Origin: an uncultured Oscillospiraceae bacterium
GTDB taxonomy: Bacteria > Bacillota > Clostridia > Oscillospirales > Oscillospiraceae
Assembly: GCA_947589225.1 (NCBI GenBank)
Contig: CANQBC010000004.1
Coordinates: 61,233 to 125,232, forward strand
Direction of reading: 5' to 3'
Length of the DNA: 64,000 nt
Shown: one piece after another, positions 25,343 to 33,891 of the stretch
Layout: every line of letters begins with the position of its first letter
How positions within the stretch are numbered: the stretch's first letter is position 1
The notes under the pieces: model-generated
Databases searched by the model: none
What the model saw: the letters and a program-made list of their open reading frames with translations, nothing else
Told to the model about the DNA's origin: nothing
Position numbers and translations under genes: made by a program

Positions 25343-27457
25343 ATGGGACTTACATTGCGCTCGGTGGGGCGCGGCGCCGCCAAAGAGGGCGAAGCGCGGG
25401 AGGGCCCCGCGCGGCTGACCGCCGCCCTGGCGGGGAATCCCAACGTGGGAAAAAGCACCGTTTTCAATGGGCTTACGGGCCTTCATCAGCACACAGGCAA
25501 CTGGTCGGGAAAGACCGTCCTCACCGCCGCCGGCCGCTTTGAGCTCGGGGGTTGCAGCTACGCCCTGGTGGACATTCCGGGGGCCTACTCCCTCCGGGCC
25601 TCGTCGGCGGAGGAGGCGGCGGCCAGGGACTACATAGCCTTCGGCGGGGCGGACATCGTGGTGGTGGTCTGCGACGCCGGAGCGCTGGAACGGAATCTCA
25701 ATCTGGCACTCCAGATCCTTGAGGTGACGCCCAACGTCATTTTGGCCGTCAATCTCATGGACGAGGCGAAAAAGAGGGGCATCACCGTGGACACGGCAAA
25801 GCTGTCGTCCTGCCTGGGCGTGCCGGTCATCCCCATGGCCGCGCGGAAGGGGAGGGGGCTTTCGGAGCTCAAACGGGCCGTCGCGGACTTCTCCCCCCGG
25901 CCCTACGCCTACACGGCGCGGTATCCGGAACCTGTGGAGGAAGCGGTGAACGCTCTTGAGATGGCGCTGGAGAATCTTCTTGATGGGCGGCTGGGCGCTC
26001 GGTTCACCGCGCTGAGGCTTTTGGAGGGGGACGGGAGATTCCTGGATAGGATAGACGAATTTCTGGGCTTCCCGCTCCGGGAAAACCCGGAGGCCGCCGC
26101 CGCCCTTGAGCGGGCCCGGGAAATCCTCCGAAACGCCGGCATCGGGGAGGCGGAGGTGGGAGATCTGCTTATTTCCGGGATCTTTGCGTGCTCGGAAAAG
26201 CTCTGCCGCCAATGCGTCCGGGGGCCGGCGGGCTACGGGGAGAGGCAGCTGCGCATAGACCGGCTCCTGACCCGACGGGCCACGGGTATCCCCGTGATGC
26301 TCCTGCTTCTGGCACTCATATTCTTCATAACCATTAAGGGCGCCAACGGCCCCTCCGACCTGCTCTACGCTCTCTTCAACCGGGCCGGGGAGGCCATGCG
26401 GCGGGGGCTTGTGACCGTCGGCGCGCCGGATTGGCTGACGGAGGCGCTGATCTCCGGCGTCTGGCGGGTGCTGAGCTATGTCACCAGCGTAATGCTGCCG
26501 CCCATGGCCATCTTCTTCCCCATGTTCACCCTTCTGGAGGATCTGGGGTATCTGCCCCGGGTGGCTTTCGATCTGGACGCCGGCTTTCGCAGGGCCGGCG
26601 CCTGCGGGAAGCAGTGCCTGACCATGGCCATGGGCTTCGGATGCAACGCCGCCGGGGTGGTGGGGTGCCGGATCATCGACTCAAAGCGGGAGCGGCTCAT
26701 CGCCGTACTGACAAATTCGCTGGTGCCCTGCAACGGCCGCTTCCCCATTCTCATTGCCCTCATTACGATCTTCCTCGTGACCGGCTCCGGGGCGGGGAGC
26801 TCGGTGCTGGCCTCACTGGCGCTGACCGGGTTCATCCTGGCGGGCGTGGCGGCGACGCTTCTGGCCTCGTGGGTACTGAGCCGCACGGTGCTCCGGGGCC
26901 AGCCCTCCTCCCCCACCCTGGAGCTGCCGCCCTTCCGGGTCCCGAAGGTAGGCGAGGTGATCGTCCGGTCACTGCTCGACCGCACGCTGTTCGTCCTGGG
27001 GCGCGCCGCCGCGGTAGCCGCCCCGGCGGGCCTGCTCATCTGGCTTGCGGCAAACGTCCGCGTGGGCGGCGTCACCGTCCTTCGCGGCGTCACCGGAGCG
27101 CTTGACCCCGTGGGACGATTTTTGGGCATGGACGGGGTCATTCTCACCGCCTTTCTTCTGGGCATCCCCGCCAACGAGACAGTGGTTCCCATCATGATCA
27201 TGGCCTATGCCGCCTCCGGCACCTTCCAGGGGTACGAGAGCGTCTCCGCCCTGGGAGAGCTGCTGCGAGCCAACGGCTGGACGGCGGTCACCGCCGTCTG
27301 CACCGCTCTCTTCACCGTCCTGCACTGGCCCTGCGCCACGACGCTGCTGACCATCAAAAAGGAGACGGGGAGCCTGAAGTGGACCGTGCTGGCGGCCGTT
27401 CTGCCCACGCTGATGGGCGTCACGGTGTGCGCCCTGGTCGCCCACGTCTTTGGATAA
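25343..27457 (+). CDS. feoB: Ferrous iron transporter FeoB
   Basis: 704 residues with GGGGAGG 6 bp upstream. N-terminal G domain: GNPNVGKSTVFN (residues 30-41), switch I NWSGKTV, DIPGAYSL as G3, NLMDEAKKRG as G4. A GDI-like helical domain follows, then the membrane domain with Gate motifs (CNGRFPILIAL, and FTVLHWPCATTLLTIKKE near the C-terminus). It imports Fe(II) across the cytoplasmic membrane. The cytosolic C-terminal extension seen in enterics is absent, as is common in Firmicutes. Confidence 0.97.
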   Translation: MGLTLRSVGRGAAKEGEAREGPARLTAALAGNPNVGKSTVFNGLTGLHQHTGNWSGKTVLTAAGRFELGGCSYALVDIPGAYSLRASSAEEAAARDYIAFGGADIVVVVCDAGALERNLNLALQILEVTPNVILAVNLMDEAKKRGITVDTAKLSSCLGVPVIPMAARKGRGLSELKRAVADFSPRPYAYTARYPEPVEEAVNALEMALENLLDGRLGARFTALRLLEGDGRFLDRIDEFLGFPLRENPEAAAALERAREILRNAGIGEAEVGDLLISGIFACSEKLCRQCVRGPAGYGERQLRIDRLLTRRATGIPVMLLLLALIFFITIKGANGPSDLLYALFNRAGEAMRRGLVTVGAPDWLTEALISGVWRVLSYVTSVMLPPMAIFFPMFTLLEDLGYLPRVAFDLDAGFRRAGACGKQCLTMAMGFGCNAAGVVGCRIIDSKRERLIAVLTNSLVPCNGRFPILIALITIFLVTGSGAGSSVLASLALTGFILAGVAATLLASWVLSRTVLRGQPSSPTLELPPFRVPKVGEVIVRSLLDRTLFVLGRAAAVAAPAGLLIWLAANVRVGGVTVLRGVTGALDPVGRFLGMDGVILTAFLLGIPANETVVPIMIMAYAASGTFQGYESVSALGELLRANGWTAVTAVCTALFTVLHWPCATTLLTIKKETGSLKWTVLAAVLPTLMGVTVCALVAHVFG

Positions 27458-27463
27458 AGAATA

Positions 27464-27504
27464 AACGGCGTCTTTGCCCCAACAGGGCGGGGACGCCGTT
27501 TTTT
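27464..27504 (+). terminator. Terminator after feoAB
   Basis: AACGGCGTC (27464-27472) pairs with GACGCCGTT (27492-27500) followed by TTTT; the loop has a further GCCCC/GGGGC-type pairing. Confidence 0.88.
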
Positions 27505-27538
27505 GGCGCGGACCCGGGTCGGCTTTTTGAAATTTTTC

Positions 27539-27567
27539 TTGCATTTTGGCACGTCCCGCTATATAAT
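27539..27567 (+). promoter_or_regulatory. Promoter of the YitT-family gene
   Basis: TTGCAT (27539-27544), 17 bp, TATAAT (27562-27567). Confidence 0.75.
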
Positions 27568-27598
27568 GTCCCCGCAAAACGCGAAAGGGGATCGTTCC

Positions 27599-28459
27599 AT
27601 GGTAAAAAAAACGCCCAAACAGTGGGCCGTCTGGTTCCTGATGCTCAACGCCGGACTTATCGCCACGGCGGCGGGTATCTCGCTTTTCAAGTCGCCCAAC
27701 CATTTCGCCATGGGCGGCACGTCGGGACTTGCCGTCATCATGTCGGCGCTGTGGCCGGGGCTCAACGTGTCCGGGGCCATGTTCATTATAAACGCGGCGC
27801 TCATCGTGGTGGGATTCATTTTCCTGGGGCGCGGCTTCGGCTGGGGAACCATCTACGCCTCCGTGGCGCTTTCCGTATATGTGGCCATGTTCGAGCGGCT
27901 TGTGCCCCTCAGCGCGCCGCTGACCGACGACGCGCTGCTGGAGGTCGTCTGGGCGGTGATCCTGCCGGGGGTGGGCTCGGGACTTGTGTTCAACATCGGG
28001 GCCTCCACCGGCGGCACGGACATTATCGCCATGATCCTTTCAAAGCGCACCTCCCTTGAGGTCGGGAAGGCGCTTTTGATCCCCGACTTCGTCATTACCG
28101 CCTGCACTTTCTTTATTTTTGACGTCAAGACCGCCCTTTACAGCCTGACGGGACTTCTCATGAAGGTGTTCCTGGTGGACATTGTCATTGACGGCATCAA
28201 TTCCCGCAAATACTGCACCATCATCTCCTCCCACCCGGAGGAGATCAAGGAGTTCATCCTCACAAAGCTCCGGCGCGGGGCCACCATCACCCGCGCCGTG
28301 GGCGCTTTCTCCGGCCACGCGGAGGTCATGATCACCACCGTCCTCACCCGCCGTCAGGCGGTGTATCTGCGCAATTTCATAAGGAGCATCGACGCCAACG
28401 CCTTTATCACCATGGTCAACTCATCCCAGATCATCGGCAAGGGCTTTCGGGAGATGTAA
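27599..28459 (+). CDS. YitT/DUF161-DUF2179 family membrane protein
   Basis: 286 residues, ATG 27599 behind GAAAGGGGATC. Five to six TM helices in the first 170 residues (LNAGLIATAAGISLF, FAMGGTSGLAVIMSALW, VFNIGASTGGTDIIAMI), then a soluble DUF2179 domain (YCTIISSHPEEIKEFILTKL ... NFIRSIDANAFITMVNSSQI). The GGxSG and GGTDI motifs are characteristic of YitT. The cellular role is not settled; paralogues are common in Clostridia. Confidence 0.93.
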   Translation: MVKKTPKQWAVWFLMLNAGLIATAAGISLFKSPNHFAMGGTSGLAVIMSALWPGLNVSGAMFIINAALIVVGFIFLGRGFGWGTIYASVALSVYVAMFERLVPLSAPLTDDALLEVVWAVILPGVGSGLVFNIGASTGGTDIIAMILSKRTSLEVGKALLIPDFVITACTFFIFDVKTALYSLTGLLMKVFLVDIVIDGINSRKYCTIISSHPEEIKEFILTKLRRGATITRAVGAFSGHAEVMITTVLTRRQAVYLRNFIRSIDANAFITMVNSSQIIGKGFREM

Positions 28460-28468
28460 AAAAGCGGG

Positions 28469-28507
28469 AAAAGGCCGGGGATTTTCACAATCCCCGGCCT
28501 TATTTTT
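28469..28507. terminator. Bidirectional terminator between the YitT gene and prmA
   Basis: AAGGCCGGGGATT (28471-28483) pairs with AATCCCCGGCCTT (28489-28501), then ATTTTT on the plus side and TTTTCCCGC on the minus side. It serves two convergent genes. Confidence 0.9.
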
Positions 28508-28511
28508 GCCC

Positions 28512-29438
28512 TTACGCCCCGCAGATGTACGCGTGCCAGCCGTCCTTCTGCCGGTGCTCGCGGACGGCGAGGCCCGCCCTTTCCAAGGCGGCCCGGACTT
28601 CGTCCTGCCGGCCCTCGATGATGCCGGAGCATATAAACGTTCCGGCGTCTGCCAGAAACTCCGGGATCTTCGGGGAGAGGGCGATGATCACGTCGGCCAC
28701 AATGTTCATCAGGACGAGGCCGAATTTCTCTCCTGCCAGGCGGCGGGAGAGCGCCCTGTCGGAGAGGACATCGCCGGAAAAGGCGGCGAGGCGGTCGGGG
28801 CCGATGCCGTTGCAGGCGGCGTTCTCCATGACCACCGCCGGCGCTTTGTCGTCGATGTCCACGCCCACGGCCCGCTCCGCCCCCAGCAGCAGCGCCCCGA
28901 TGGCCAAAATACCGCTGCCGCAGCCCAGATCCAGCACCCGCCGGCCGGGGGCGTATTCCTCGATCCCCGCAAGGCACAGCTGTGTGGTGGCGTGGGCGCC
29001 GGTGCCGAAGATGAGCCCGGGGTCCAGCCGCAGCTTCACCCGGTCCGTATCGGGGACGTCCAGCCACCGGGGGACGATCACCAGCTTGCGTCCAACCTCG
29101 ATGGGCTTGTAGTACTCCTTCCAGTTGTTCTCCCAGTCCTCGTCCCGCACGGAACGCGCGTTAAGCTCCCACTCCGGCATGGCCGCGGACAGGCGGGCAA
29201 GCTCGCTCCTGCCGGAATCGGAGTCCTCCAGGTAGAATTTGACCCGGCACACCCCGGACATACTCTTCAAAAAAGCGTCGTCCACATAGTCCCAGTATTT
29301 TTTGTTGTTTTCCAAAAATTCCCTTACATCCGCCTCGTCCTCGGTGATGAACCCGTCCACGCCCAGGGCAGTGAGGCGGGCGGTCAGGGGTTCGAGCTTT
29401 TCATGGGACGTATTGACGGTGATCTCAAGCCAGTTCAT
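28512..29438 (-). CDS. prmA: Ribosomal protein L11 methyltransferase
   Basis: 308 residues from ATG 29438 (GGAGAGG upstream). N-terminal ferredoxin-like L11-binding domain (MNWLEITVNTSHEKLEPLTA...), then the Rossmann methyltransferase: GTGAHATTQLCLAGIEEY, motif I VLDLGCGSGILAIGA near 175, and NIVADVIIALSP (motif IV NxxA) near 240. It trimethylates L11 with S-adenosylmethionine. The promoter TTGAAA (29495-29500), 17 bp, TAAAAT (29472-29477) overlaps the ribosome site region of the divergent gene. Confidence 0.96.
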   Translation of the reverse strand: MNWLEITVNTSHEKLEPLTARLTALGVDGFITEDEADVREFLENNKKYWDYVDDAFLKSMSGVCRVKFYLEDSDSGRSELARLSAAMPEWELNARSVRDEDWENNWKEYYKPIEVGRKLVIVPRWLDVPDTDRVKLRLDPGLIFGTGAHATTQLCLAGIEEYAPGRRVLDLGCGSGILAIGALLLGAERAVGVDIDDKAPAVVMENAACNGIGPDRLAAFSGDVLSDRALSRRLAGEKFGLVLMNIVADVIIALSPKIPEFLADAGTFICSGIIEGRQDEVRAALERAGLAVREHRQKDGWHAYICGA

Positions 29439-29516
29439 AATTACCTCTCCAAGCGCCGATTATTCTTGTTCATTTTATCACAAACTAAGGTCGATTTCAA
29501 GAAAGGAGCGGATATT

Positions 29517-29954
29517 ATGGCGGAAAACGTTGATATAACCGTGCTGAACTCGGTCTACCGCAACGCGCGGACCGGCTCTCAGTCCATCACCGACCTCCTG
29601 CCCCAGGCGACGGACACGTCCTTTATCTCCGACCTGGAGACGCAGAAGAAGGAATACGACTCCATCGGCGGCGAGGCGGCGGCGCGCATCGTCAACCTGG
29701 GCGGGCACCCGGAGCCGGTGGGCGAGATGAAGAAGCTGGGCATGAAGATGGGCGTCACCATGAACACCATGATGAACGACGAGACGGAACACCTGGCGGA
29801 GCTGATGATCAAGGGATCCAACATGGGCATCATCCAGATGACCAAGGTGGTGAACGGCCACCAGAACGCCTCCCCGGAGGCGCTGGGGCTGGCCCAGAAG
29901 CTCATCACCTTTGAGCACGACAACATCGAGCGGCTCAAGACGTATTTGAAATGA
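29517..29954 (+). CDS. Helical-bundle protein of unknown function (ferritin-like size)
   Basis: 145 residues, ATG 29517 with GAAAGGAGCGG upstream. Almost entirely helical: DITVLNSVYRNARTGSQSIT, then FISDLETQKKEYDSIGGEAA, KLGMKMGVTMNTMMNDETEH and AQKLITFEHDNIERLKTYLK. The spacing of helices and the H-E-rich DETEH and EHDN segments resemble four-helix ferritin-like or DUF2383-type proteins, but a full metal site cannot be assigned. Single gene, good ribosome site, probably well expressed. Confidence 0.75.
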   Translation: MAENVDITVLNSVYRNARTGSQSITDLLPQATDTSFISDLETQKKEYDSIGGEAAARIVNLGGHPEPVGEMKKLGMKMGVTMNTMMNDETEHLAELMIKGSNMGIIQMTKVVNGHQNASPEALGLAQKLITFEHDNIERLKTYLK

Positions 29955-30080
29955 CCCTCCCCGGCCCCGGCCGGGGTACATATTCAGCCGTGAGAACATT
30001 GCGCGCATTGGTTTTAATTACACAACCGCAAGGCAAATTACGCTAATCATAAATTTTAAGATATATATGATATATATGTG

Positions 30081-30112
30081 AAAGTGGCCCGGAAATTCCG
30101 GGCCACTTTTTT
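30081..30112 (+). terminator. Hairpin opening small-membrane-protein unit A
   Basis: AAGTGGCCCGGAA pairs with TTCCGGGCCACTT (stem 30082-30108), then TTTT. It is preceded by AT-rich TATATAT palindromes. The same hairpin opens unit B at 31745-31775. It may terminate the 29517 gene. Confidence 0.8.
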
Positions 30113-30245
30113 GCTCTTGGGGGAGAAACCATAATAAGTGTATTTTTCGCTCATATTCAAGTTTTTTTGATGTCTAGGCTCTCGGCCATACTTATAGTGA
30201 GCATTTATTGCATACCCAAATCAATGCGAAAAGGAGGTTAAAGAC

Positions 30246-30578
30246 ATGAAACACTTTTCCATTTGGGTTCTTAAAGTTGCCTTGATAGCTATCCTTGGCT
30301 TCTCAATCGCAACAACATTTACCCTCCCCTCAAGCAACAACACAACCAGCATCGATAACAGCTTCGATAGCGGCACAACCGAAGACACATACATATGCGA
30401 AGCCCAACCGTCATGTGATAATGCAGCCAACTGCTCAACGAGCAGGTTCTTTGAAATCCTCAAAGCAATAATATATAAAGCAATTAATGAATTAATCAAG
30501 AGTATTTCAAAGGAAGTCGCTCTGCAAATAATCACGAGATTCCTTTTGAAAAAACGTTCAAAAAAAGATAGGTCGTAA
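30246..30578 (+). CDS. Small AT-rich single-TM protein, unit A
   Basis: 110 residues, ATG 30246 with AAAAGGAGG 9 bp upstream. N-terminal TM or signal anchor (FSIWVLKVALIAILGFSIAT), a Ser/Thr/Asn/Asp-rich middle with four Cys (YICEAQPSCDNAANCSTSRF), an amphipathic helical segment (AIIYKAINELIKSISKEV) and a basic end (LLKKRSKKDRS). No family recognised. It is flanked by the same 5' hairpin, TCATATTC motif, CATACT motif and 3' GC hairpin as the gene at 31920. Confidence 0.7.
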   Translation: MKHFSIWVLKVALIAILGFSIATTFTLPSSNNTTSIDNSFDSGTTEDTYICEAQPSCDNAANCSTSRFFEILKAIIYKAINELIKSISKEVALQIITRFLLKKRSKKDRS

Positions 30579-30598
30579 ATACGCATCCGCAAATGCCT

Positions 30599-30662
30599 CG
30601 CCCCAGCACCTCTTCGGAGGCGCCGGGGCCGGGGACTATTCTGGCCTGTATCGTTGCTTTGA
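30599..30662. repeat. 3' GC hairpin and conserved block of unit A
   Basis: GCCCCAGCACCTC, TTCG, GAGGCGCCGGGGC folds as a hairpin with a mismatch, then GGGGACTATTCTGGCCTGTA and TCGTTGCTTTGA. The same order is at 32249-32313. No U-run follows. Confidence 0.65.
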
Positions 30663-30670
30663 CGGCGGGG

Positions 30671-30988
30671 TCAGAATACGCCGCTATTGTATTTGTTTTG
30701 TACTTTGACAAGGCAAATAATCCCAGCACAAATGCCTGTCAAGAGGATCGCAACGGCGACACCGCCGATAAGATTCGTACCGGCAAAAAGGCCCGTAATT
30801 CCGCTGAGCAGCATCGCCAGGGCAAAAATGAACAGCGCTTTTCCAAAGGCCCTTCCGTAAGCGGCCTTGTCCCGAACCTTGGTCTGATGATATTGGTGGA
30901 TCAAATCGGTTTTGCCCTTATAAACCGCTATGCCGAGCGCCGAAAACAGCGCCGCACCCAAAAACATGATGACGGAGTAAACCAGCAT
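30671..30988 (-). CDS. DUF3784-like small membrane protein
   Basis: 105 residues from ATG 30988 (CTGGAGGTG upstream). Three hydrophobic helices (SVIMFLGAALFSALGIAVYK, AFGKALFIFALAMLLSGITG, GGVAVAILLTGICAGIICLV) and the loop DLIHQYHQTKVRDKAAYGRA, a pattern I associate with DUF3784 proteins of Firmicutes. Function unknown. It is antisense to and between the two small-protein units. Confidence 0.75.
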   Translation of the reverse strand: MLVYSVIMFLGAALFSALGIAVYKGKTDLIHQYHQTKVRDKAAYGRAFGKALFIFALAMLLSGITGLFAGTNLIGGVAVAILLTGICAGIICLVKVQNKYNSGVF

Positions 30989-31114
30989 GGCAACACCTCC
31001 AGGAAGGCCGAGTCCCCAACTATAAATAAGTATATCACAACATATTGAAAAGTAAAGCAAAAAAGGCAGAAATTTTTAAGAAGCGGGCGGGGTTAGGGCT
31101 GGTAGAGCGCCGAG

Positions 31115-31534
31115 ATGCTCAAGCTGGTGAATGAGGCACGGAGAGAGGCTGGGCTGACAGATGCCGTATATTCCTCTGACCCGGTATCTCAGGCCACCGT
31201 AAACGCCCGCGCAGAGGAACTGAAAACGAAGTATAGCCACAACCGTCCGAATGGCGGAACCATTACAGACCTCCAGAGAGAAATGGGTTGTACAGAGCGG
31301 TTCACAGAAGAAAACATCGCAATGGTTGGGTTTAACTATATGGAGGTTGGTGGAGCTCTTTATACACCCAACAAGCCAGAAACCGAAGCCCGCTACTTCT
31401 TCAATCTGTGGATGAGTGACATAGGTCATAGGAAGGAAATCCTTTATCCCGTTGACGGTCTGAGGATGGTTTGTGGGCTTCATGTTGGAAAGGGGAACAT
31501 CTATGCTGTCCAGTGGTTTGGGCCGGTTGACTAA
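31115..31534 (+). CDS. CAP/SCP-domain protein lacking a signal peptide
   Basis: 139 residues. The CAP (CRISP/antigen 5/PR-1) core is complete: LVNEARREAGL, SHNRPNGG (first His), EENIA (Glu), FFNLWMSDIGHRKEILY (second Glu-like region and His). Secreted bacterial relatives have an N-terminal signal peptide and often a linker; here an in-frame stop (TAG at 31103) lies four codons before the ATG and the ribosome site is weak. It is therefore probably the 3' part of a truncated secreted protein, or an internally initiated cytosolic form. Confidence 0.7.
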   Translation: MLKLVNEARREAGLTDAVYSSDPVSQATVNARAEELKTKYSHNRPNGGTITDLQREMGCTERFTEENIAMVGFNYMEVGGALYTPNKPETEARYFFNLWMSDIGHRKEILYPVDGLRMVCGLHVGKGNIYAVQWFGPVD

Positions 31535-31919
31535 TCTGTCGGAGGCAGTTTTACCCACGATATTTGATGTCATCTCGACGGCCGCGCTGCCTTTGAATAT
31601 GACAAATTAATAAATTTTCAGGCCGAAAAGGGGCCGGGTTTCTTGCCCGGCCCCTTTTTTTATTTTATTTTTTGGGATTAATTAAGACCCCAGCGAAAGC
31701 CTTCATATATTATATATATTATATATTACATATATAATATATATAAGTGGCCCGGATTTTCCGGGCCACTTTTTTGGTTTCAGAAGAAAAATCCATATTA
31801 AACGCGCAAATTGCTCATATTCGAAATTTTTTCGTGAACCTTTTCTTCCATACTCGTAGTGTAGGGAGATTCAACTTCTCCCCACGCCCTAAACCATGAT
31901 AGAGAGGGAGGTGAGGGAA
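31535..31919. other. Region between the CAP gene and unit B
   Basis: A strong terminator at 31626-31661 (AAAAGGGGCCGGG / CCCGGCCCCTTTTTT) ends the CAP gene. AT-rich TATATAATATATATAA-type palindromes follow (31707-31745), then the unit B hairpin (31745-31775) and a 140-bp leader with motifs shared with unit A. No other gene seen. Confidence 0.75.
31745..31775 (+). terminator. Hairpin opening small-membrane-protein unit B
   Basis: AAGTGGCCCGGA / TCCGGGCCACTT with TTTT loop part and a TTTTTT tail, nearly the same sequence as 30081-30112. Confidence 0.8.
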
Positions 31920-32228
31920 TTGGGAAAATACATGAAAGGGGTTCTCGCCTTTTTGCTGACCCTGGCGATAGTTCTTGCCTTCGTGACCTTATCGTCACTT
32001 GAGATTAAATTTGAATTCACCAGCGAAATCAATCCAAATCGCGTCAGCCAGAGTGACGTGAAACAAACGATCGAGCTAAAGTTCACCATATCATGTGGGA
32101 CCATTTTGCACATCGTGCAAAACATCCCCCGGATTTTTAAAAAAGCACGATTACTTATCGATCGTTTGTCAACTAAATTATCCCGCTCAAGCAAAAAGGA
32201 GAAACATCAAAAGAATCTAAAATCATGA
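31920..32228 (+). CDS. Small AT-rich single-TM protein, unit B
   Basis: 102 residues from a TTG start at 31920, chosen because GGGAGG lies about 9 bp upstream as in unit A; ATG 31932 is the alternative. N-terminal TM (VLAFLLTLAIVLAFVTLSSL), then FEFTSEINPNRVSQSDVKQT, a short helical part (GTILHIVQNIPRIFKKARLL) and a strongly basic tail (SRSSKKEKHQKNLKS). It shares layout, not clear residue identity, with the unit A protein. Function unknown. Confidence 0.65.
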   Translation: MGKYMKGVLAFLLTLAIVLAFVTLSSLEIKFEFTSEINPNRVSQSDVKQTIELKFTISCGTILHIVQNIPRIFKKARLLIDRLSTKLSRSSKKEKHQKNLKS

Positions 32229-32501
32229 TAGCCCATCCCCCCATCCCCGGCCCCGGTGCCTCTTCGGGGGCGCCGGGGCCGGGGGCTATTCTGGCCCGGC
32301 ATCGCTGCTTTGAACTCATTTTTCGGTTCCCGGCGAAGCCGGGGAGAAAAACGGTATGAAATCAAATATAATATCCGCCACAATGGACAGTATATCACAA
32401 CCACCTGCAATATGCAACTGTTTTCTACGGGGAATTGGGCAGGGATTTGTTCCGAAAGCTGAAACCCTGCACGGGGTACATATATTTTTTAATTTTTTCT
32501 C
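32229..32501. other. Region between unit B and the infC promoter
   Basis: GC hairpin GGCCCCGGTGCCTC / GGGGGCGCCGGGGCC (32249-32280) and the block GGGGGCTATTCTGGCC...GCTGCTTTGA (to 32313) repeat those after unit A. The rest is AT-rich without a gene. Confidence 0.7.
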
Positions 32502-32530
32502 TTGACAACCGGGGGAGGGTCTGATATACT
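32502..32530 (+). promoter_or_regulatory. Promoter of the infC-rpmI-rplT operon
   Basis: TTGACA (32502-32507), 17 bp, TATACT (32525-32530). Confidence 0.88.
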
Positions 32531-32628
32531 CTTAGGGCAAAAACAAAGAAGAAACGGCATCGTTTCTCACCGGCTCGAATATGTCGCAGTCCGGTCAACA
32601 GCGTGATTCGGCCCTTGGAGGGCTTTGC

Positions 32629-32656
32629 GCGGATGCCGTTTGGCATCCGCGTTTTT
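32629..32656 (+). terminator. Leader terminator before infC (L20-type attenuator)
   Basis: GCGGATGCC (32629-32637) pairs with GGCATCCGC (32642-32650), then GTTTTT. A terminator in a 150-nt leader of this operon matches the L20 autoregulatory leader known in Bacillus, where L20 promotes premature termination. The upstream part (32531-32628) would be the L20-binding structure. Confidence 0.75.
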
Positions 32657-32677
32657 CGATTTCGGAGGTGTTTTACC

Positions 32678-33196
32678 ATCGCTAACATTGCTCACCAGAT
32701 AAATGAGGAGATCGCCGACAGCGAGGTTCGGCTCATTGGCGAGGACGGCGCGCAGCTGGGCATCATGCCGGCTTCCGAGGCGTTGAAGGTGGCCGAAGGC
32801 AAGGGAATGGATCTTGTGAAGATCTCCCCCAACGCCGTACCCCCGGTGTGCCGCATCATGGACTACGGCAAATACCGCTTCGAGCAGGCCAAACGCGAGA
32901 AGGAAGCGCGCCGCAACCAGCACGTCATTGAAATCAAGGAGATCCGTATGTCTCCCGGCATCGCGGACAACGATTTCAACGTGAAGCTGAAAAACGGCAT
33001 GAAATTTCTCAGGGACGGCGACCGGCTCAAGGTCTCCGTGCGCTTCCGTGGCCGTGAGATGGCCCACACTTCCATCGGCGAGGAGCTTCTCAACCGCTAC
33101 GCGCAGGGGTGCGACCAGGTGGCTGTCCTTGACAAGGCGCCCAAGCTTGAGGGGCGCAACATGAGCATTTTTCTGTCGCCGAAGCCGAACAAGTAA
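32678..33196 (+). CDS. infC: Translation initiation factor IF-3, non-canonical ATC start
   Basis: 172 residues if begun at ATC 32678, which has GGAGG 9 bp upstream and gives the usual IF3 N-terminus (ANIAHQINEEIADSEVRLIG). No ATG, GTG or TTG is available between the leader terminator and the conserved region in frame. IF3 rejects non-AUG starts, and infC of many bacteria uses AUU/AUC for self-repression, so this fits. C-terminal domain includes RIMDYGKYRFEQAKREKEAR and RFRGREMAHTSIGEELL. Confidence 0.93.
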   Translation: MANIAHQINEEIADSEVRLIGEDGAQLGIMPASEALKVAEGKGMDLVKISPNAVPPVCRIMDYGKYRFEQAKREKEARRNQHVIEIKEIRMSPGIADNDFNVKLKNGMKFLRDGDRLKVSVRFRGREMAHTSIGEELLNRYAQGCDQVAVLDKAPKLEGRNMSIFLSPKPNK

Positions 33197-33320
33197 TTTA
33201 CCCCGCGGGCCAAAGGCCGTGTCCGCCCGCCCCGTGACCATCCACAACGTATATTTCCGCACGTCTTTCGTGCGTTAATAGGGCGGCTTGCCGCCAAAAC
33301 AATGGAAGGAGTAACCAAAG

Positions 33321-33518
33321 ATGCCCAAGATCAAGACCCACAGCGGCGCGAAGAAGAGATTCAGTCTCACAAAGACCGGCAAGGTCAAGCGCGCCCACGC
33401 ATACAAGAGCCACATTCTCAACAAAAAGACAACCAAGCGCAAGAGAGGCCTCCGCAAGGGAACCTATGCCGACGTCACCAACGAAGCGGCGATCAAGCGC
33501 ATGATCCTGTATAAATAA
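33321..33518 (+). CDS. rpmI: Ribosomal protein bL35
   Basis: 65 residues, [20 protein letters not shown] and [20 protein letters not shown], both typical of L35. Basic, with GGAAGGAG upstream. Second gene of infC-rpmI-rplT. Confidence 0.97.
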   Translation: MPKIKTHSGAKKRFSLTKTGKVKRAHAYKSHILNKKTTKRKRGLRKGTYADVTNEAAIKRMILYK

Positions 33519-33532
33519 GGAGGTCACCGAAA

Positions 33533-33886
33533 ATGGCAAGAGTCAAAGGCGCGATGATGACGCGCAAAAGAAGAAATAAAGTTCTCAAGCTGGCAAAGGG
33601 CTACTGGGGCGCCAAGTCCAAGCATTACAAGATGGCCAATCAGGCCGTGATGAAGAGCCTGACCTACGCTTACATCGGCCGCAAGCAGAAAAAGCGTGAC
33701 TTCCGCAAGCTCTGGATCACCCGCATCTCCGCCGGCTGCAAGATGAACGGCACGAACTACTCCACCTTCATGCACGGCCTGAAAAAGGCCGGTATCGAGA
33801 TGAACCGCAAGATGCTCTCCGAGACCGCCATCCACAACCCCGAGGCATTCGCGGAGCTTGTTTCCACCGCTAAAGCCGCGCTTTAA
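33533..33886 (+). CDS. rplT: Ribosomal protein bL20
   Basis: 117 residues starting [20 protein letters not shown], then [29 protein letters not shown] upstream and 14 bp after rpmI. Binds 23S rRNA early in assembly and is the likely repressor of its operon through the leader. Confidence 0.97.
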   Translation: MARVKGAMMTRKRRNKVLKLAKGYWGAKSKHYKMANQAVMKSLTYAYIGRKQKKRDFRKLWITRISAGCKMNGTNYSTFMHGLKKAGIEMNRKMLSETAIHNPEAFAELVSTAKAAL

Positions 33887-33891
33887 AATAC

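Noticed and set aside
30593..31048. Plus-strand frame opposite the DUF3784-like gene
   Set aside because: Antisense of a membrane protein with a good ribosome site; composition and overlap with the unit A hairpin argue against coding.
30060..31870. TCATATT and CATACT motifs of units A and B as a sporulation sigma-E or sigma-K promoter
   Set aside because: The spacing (27-29 bp) is far from the 14-17 bp expected, so only the conservation is reported.
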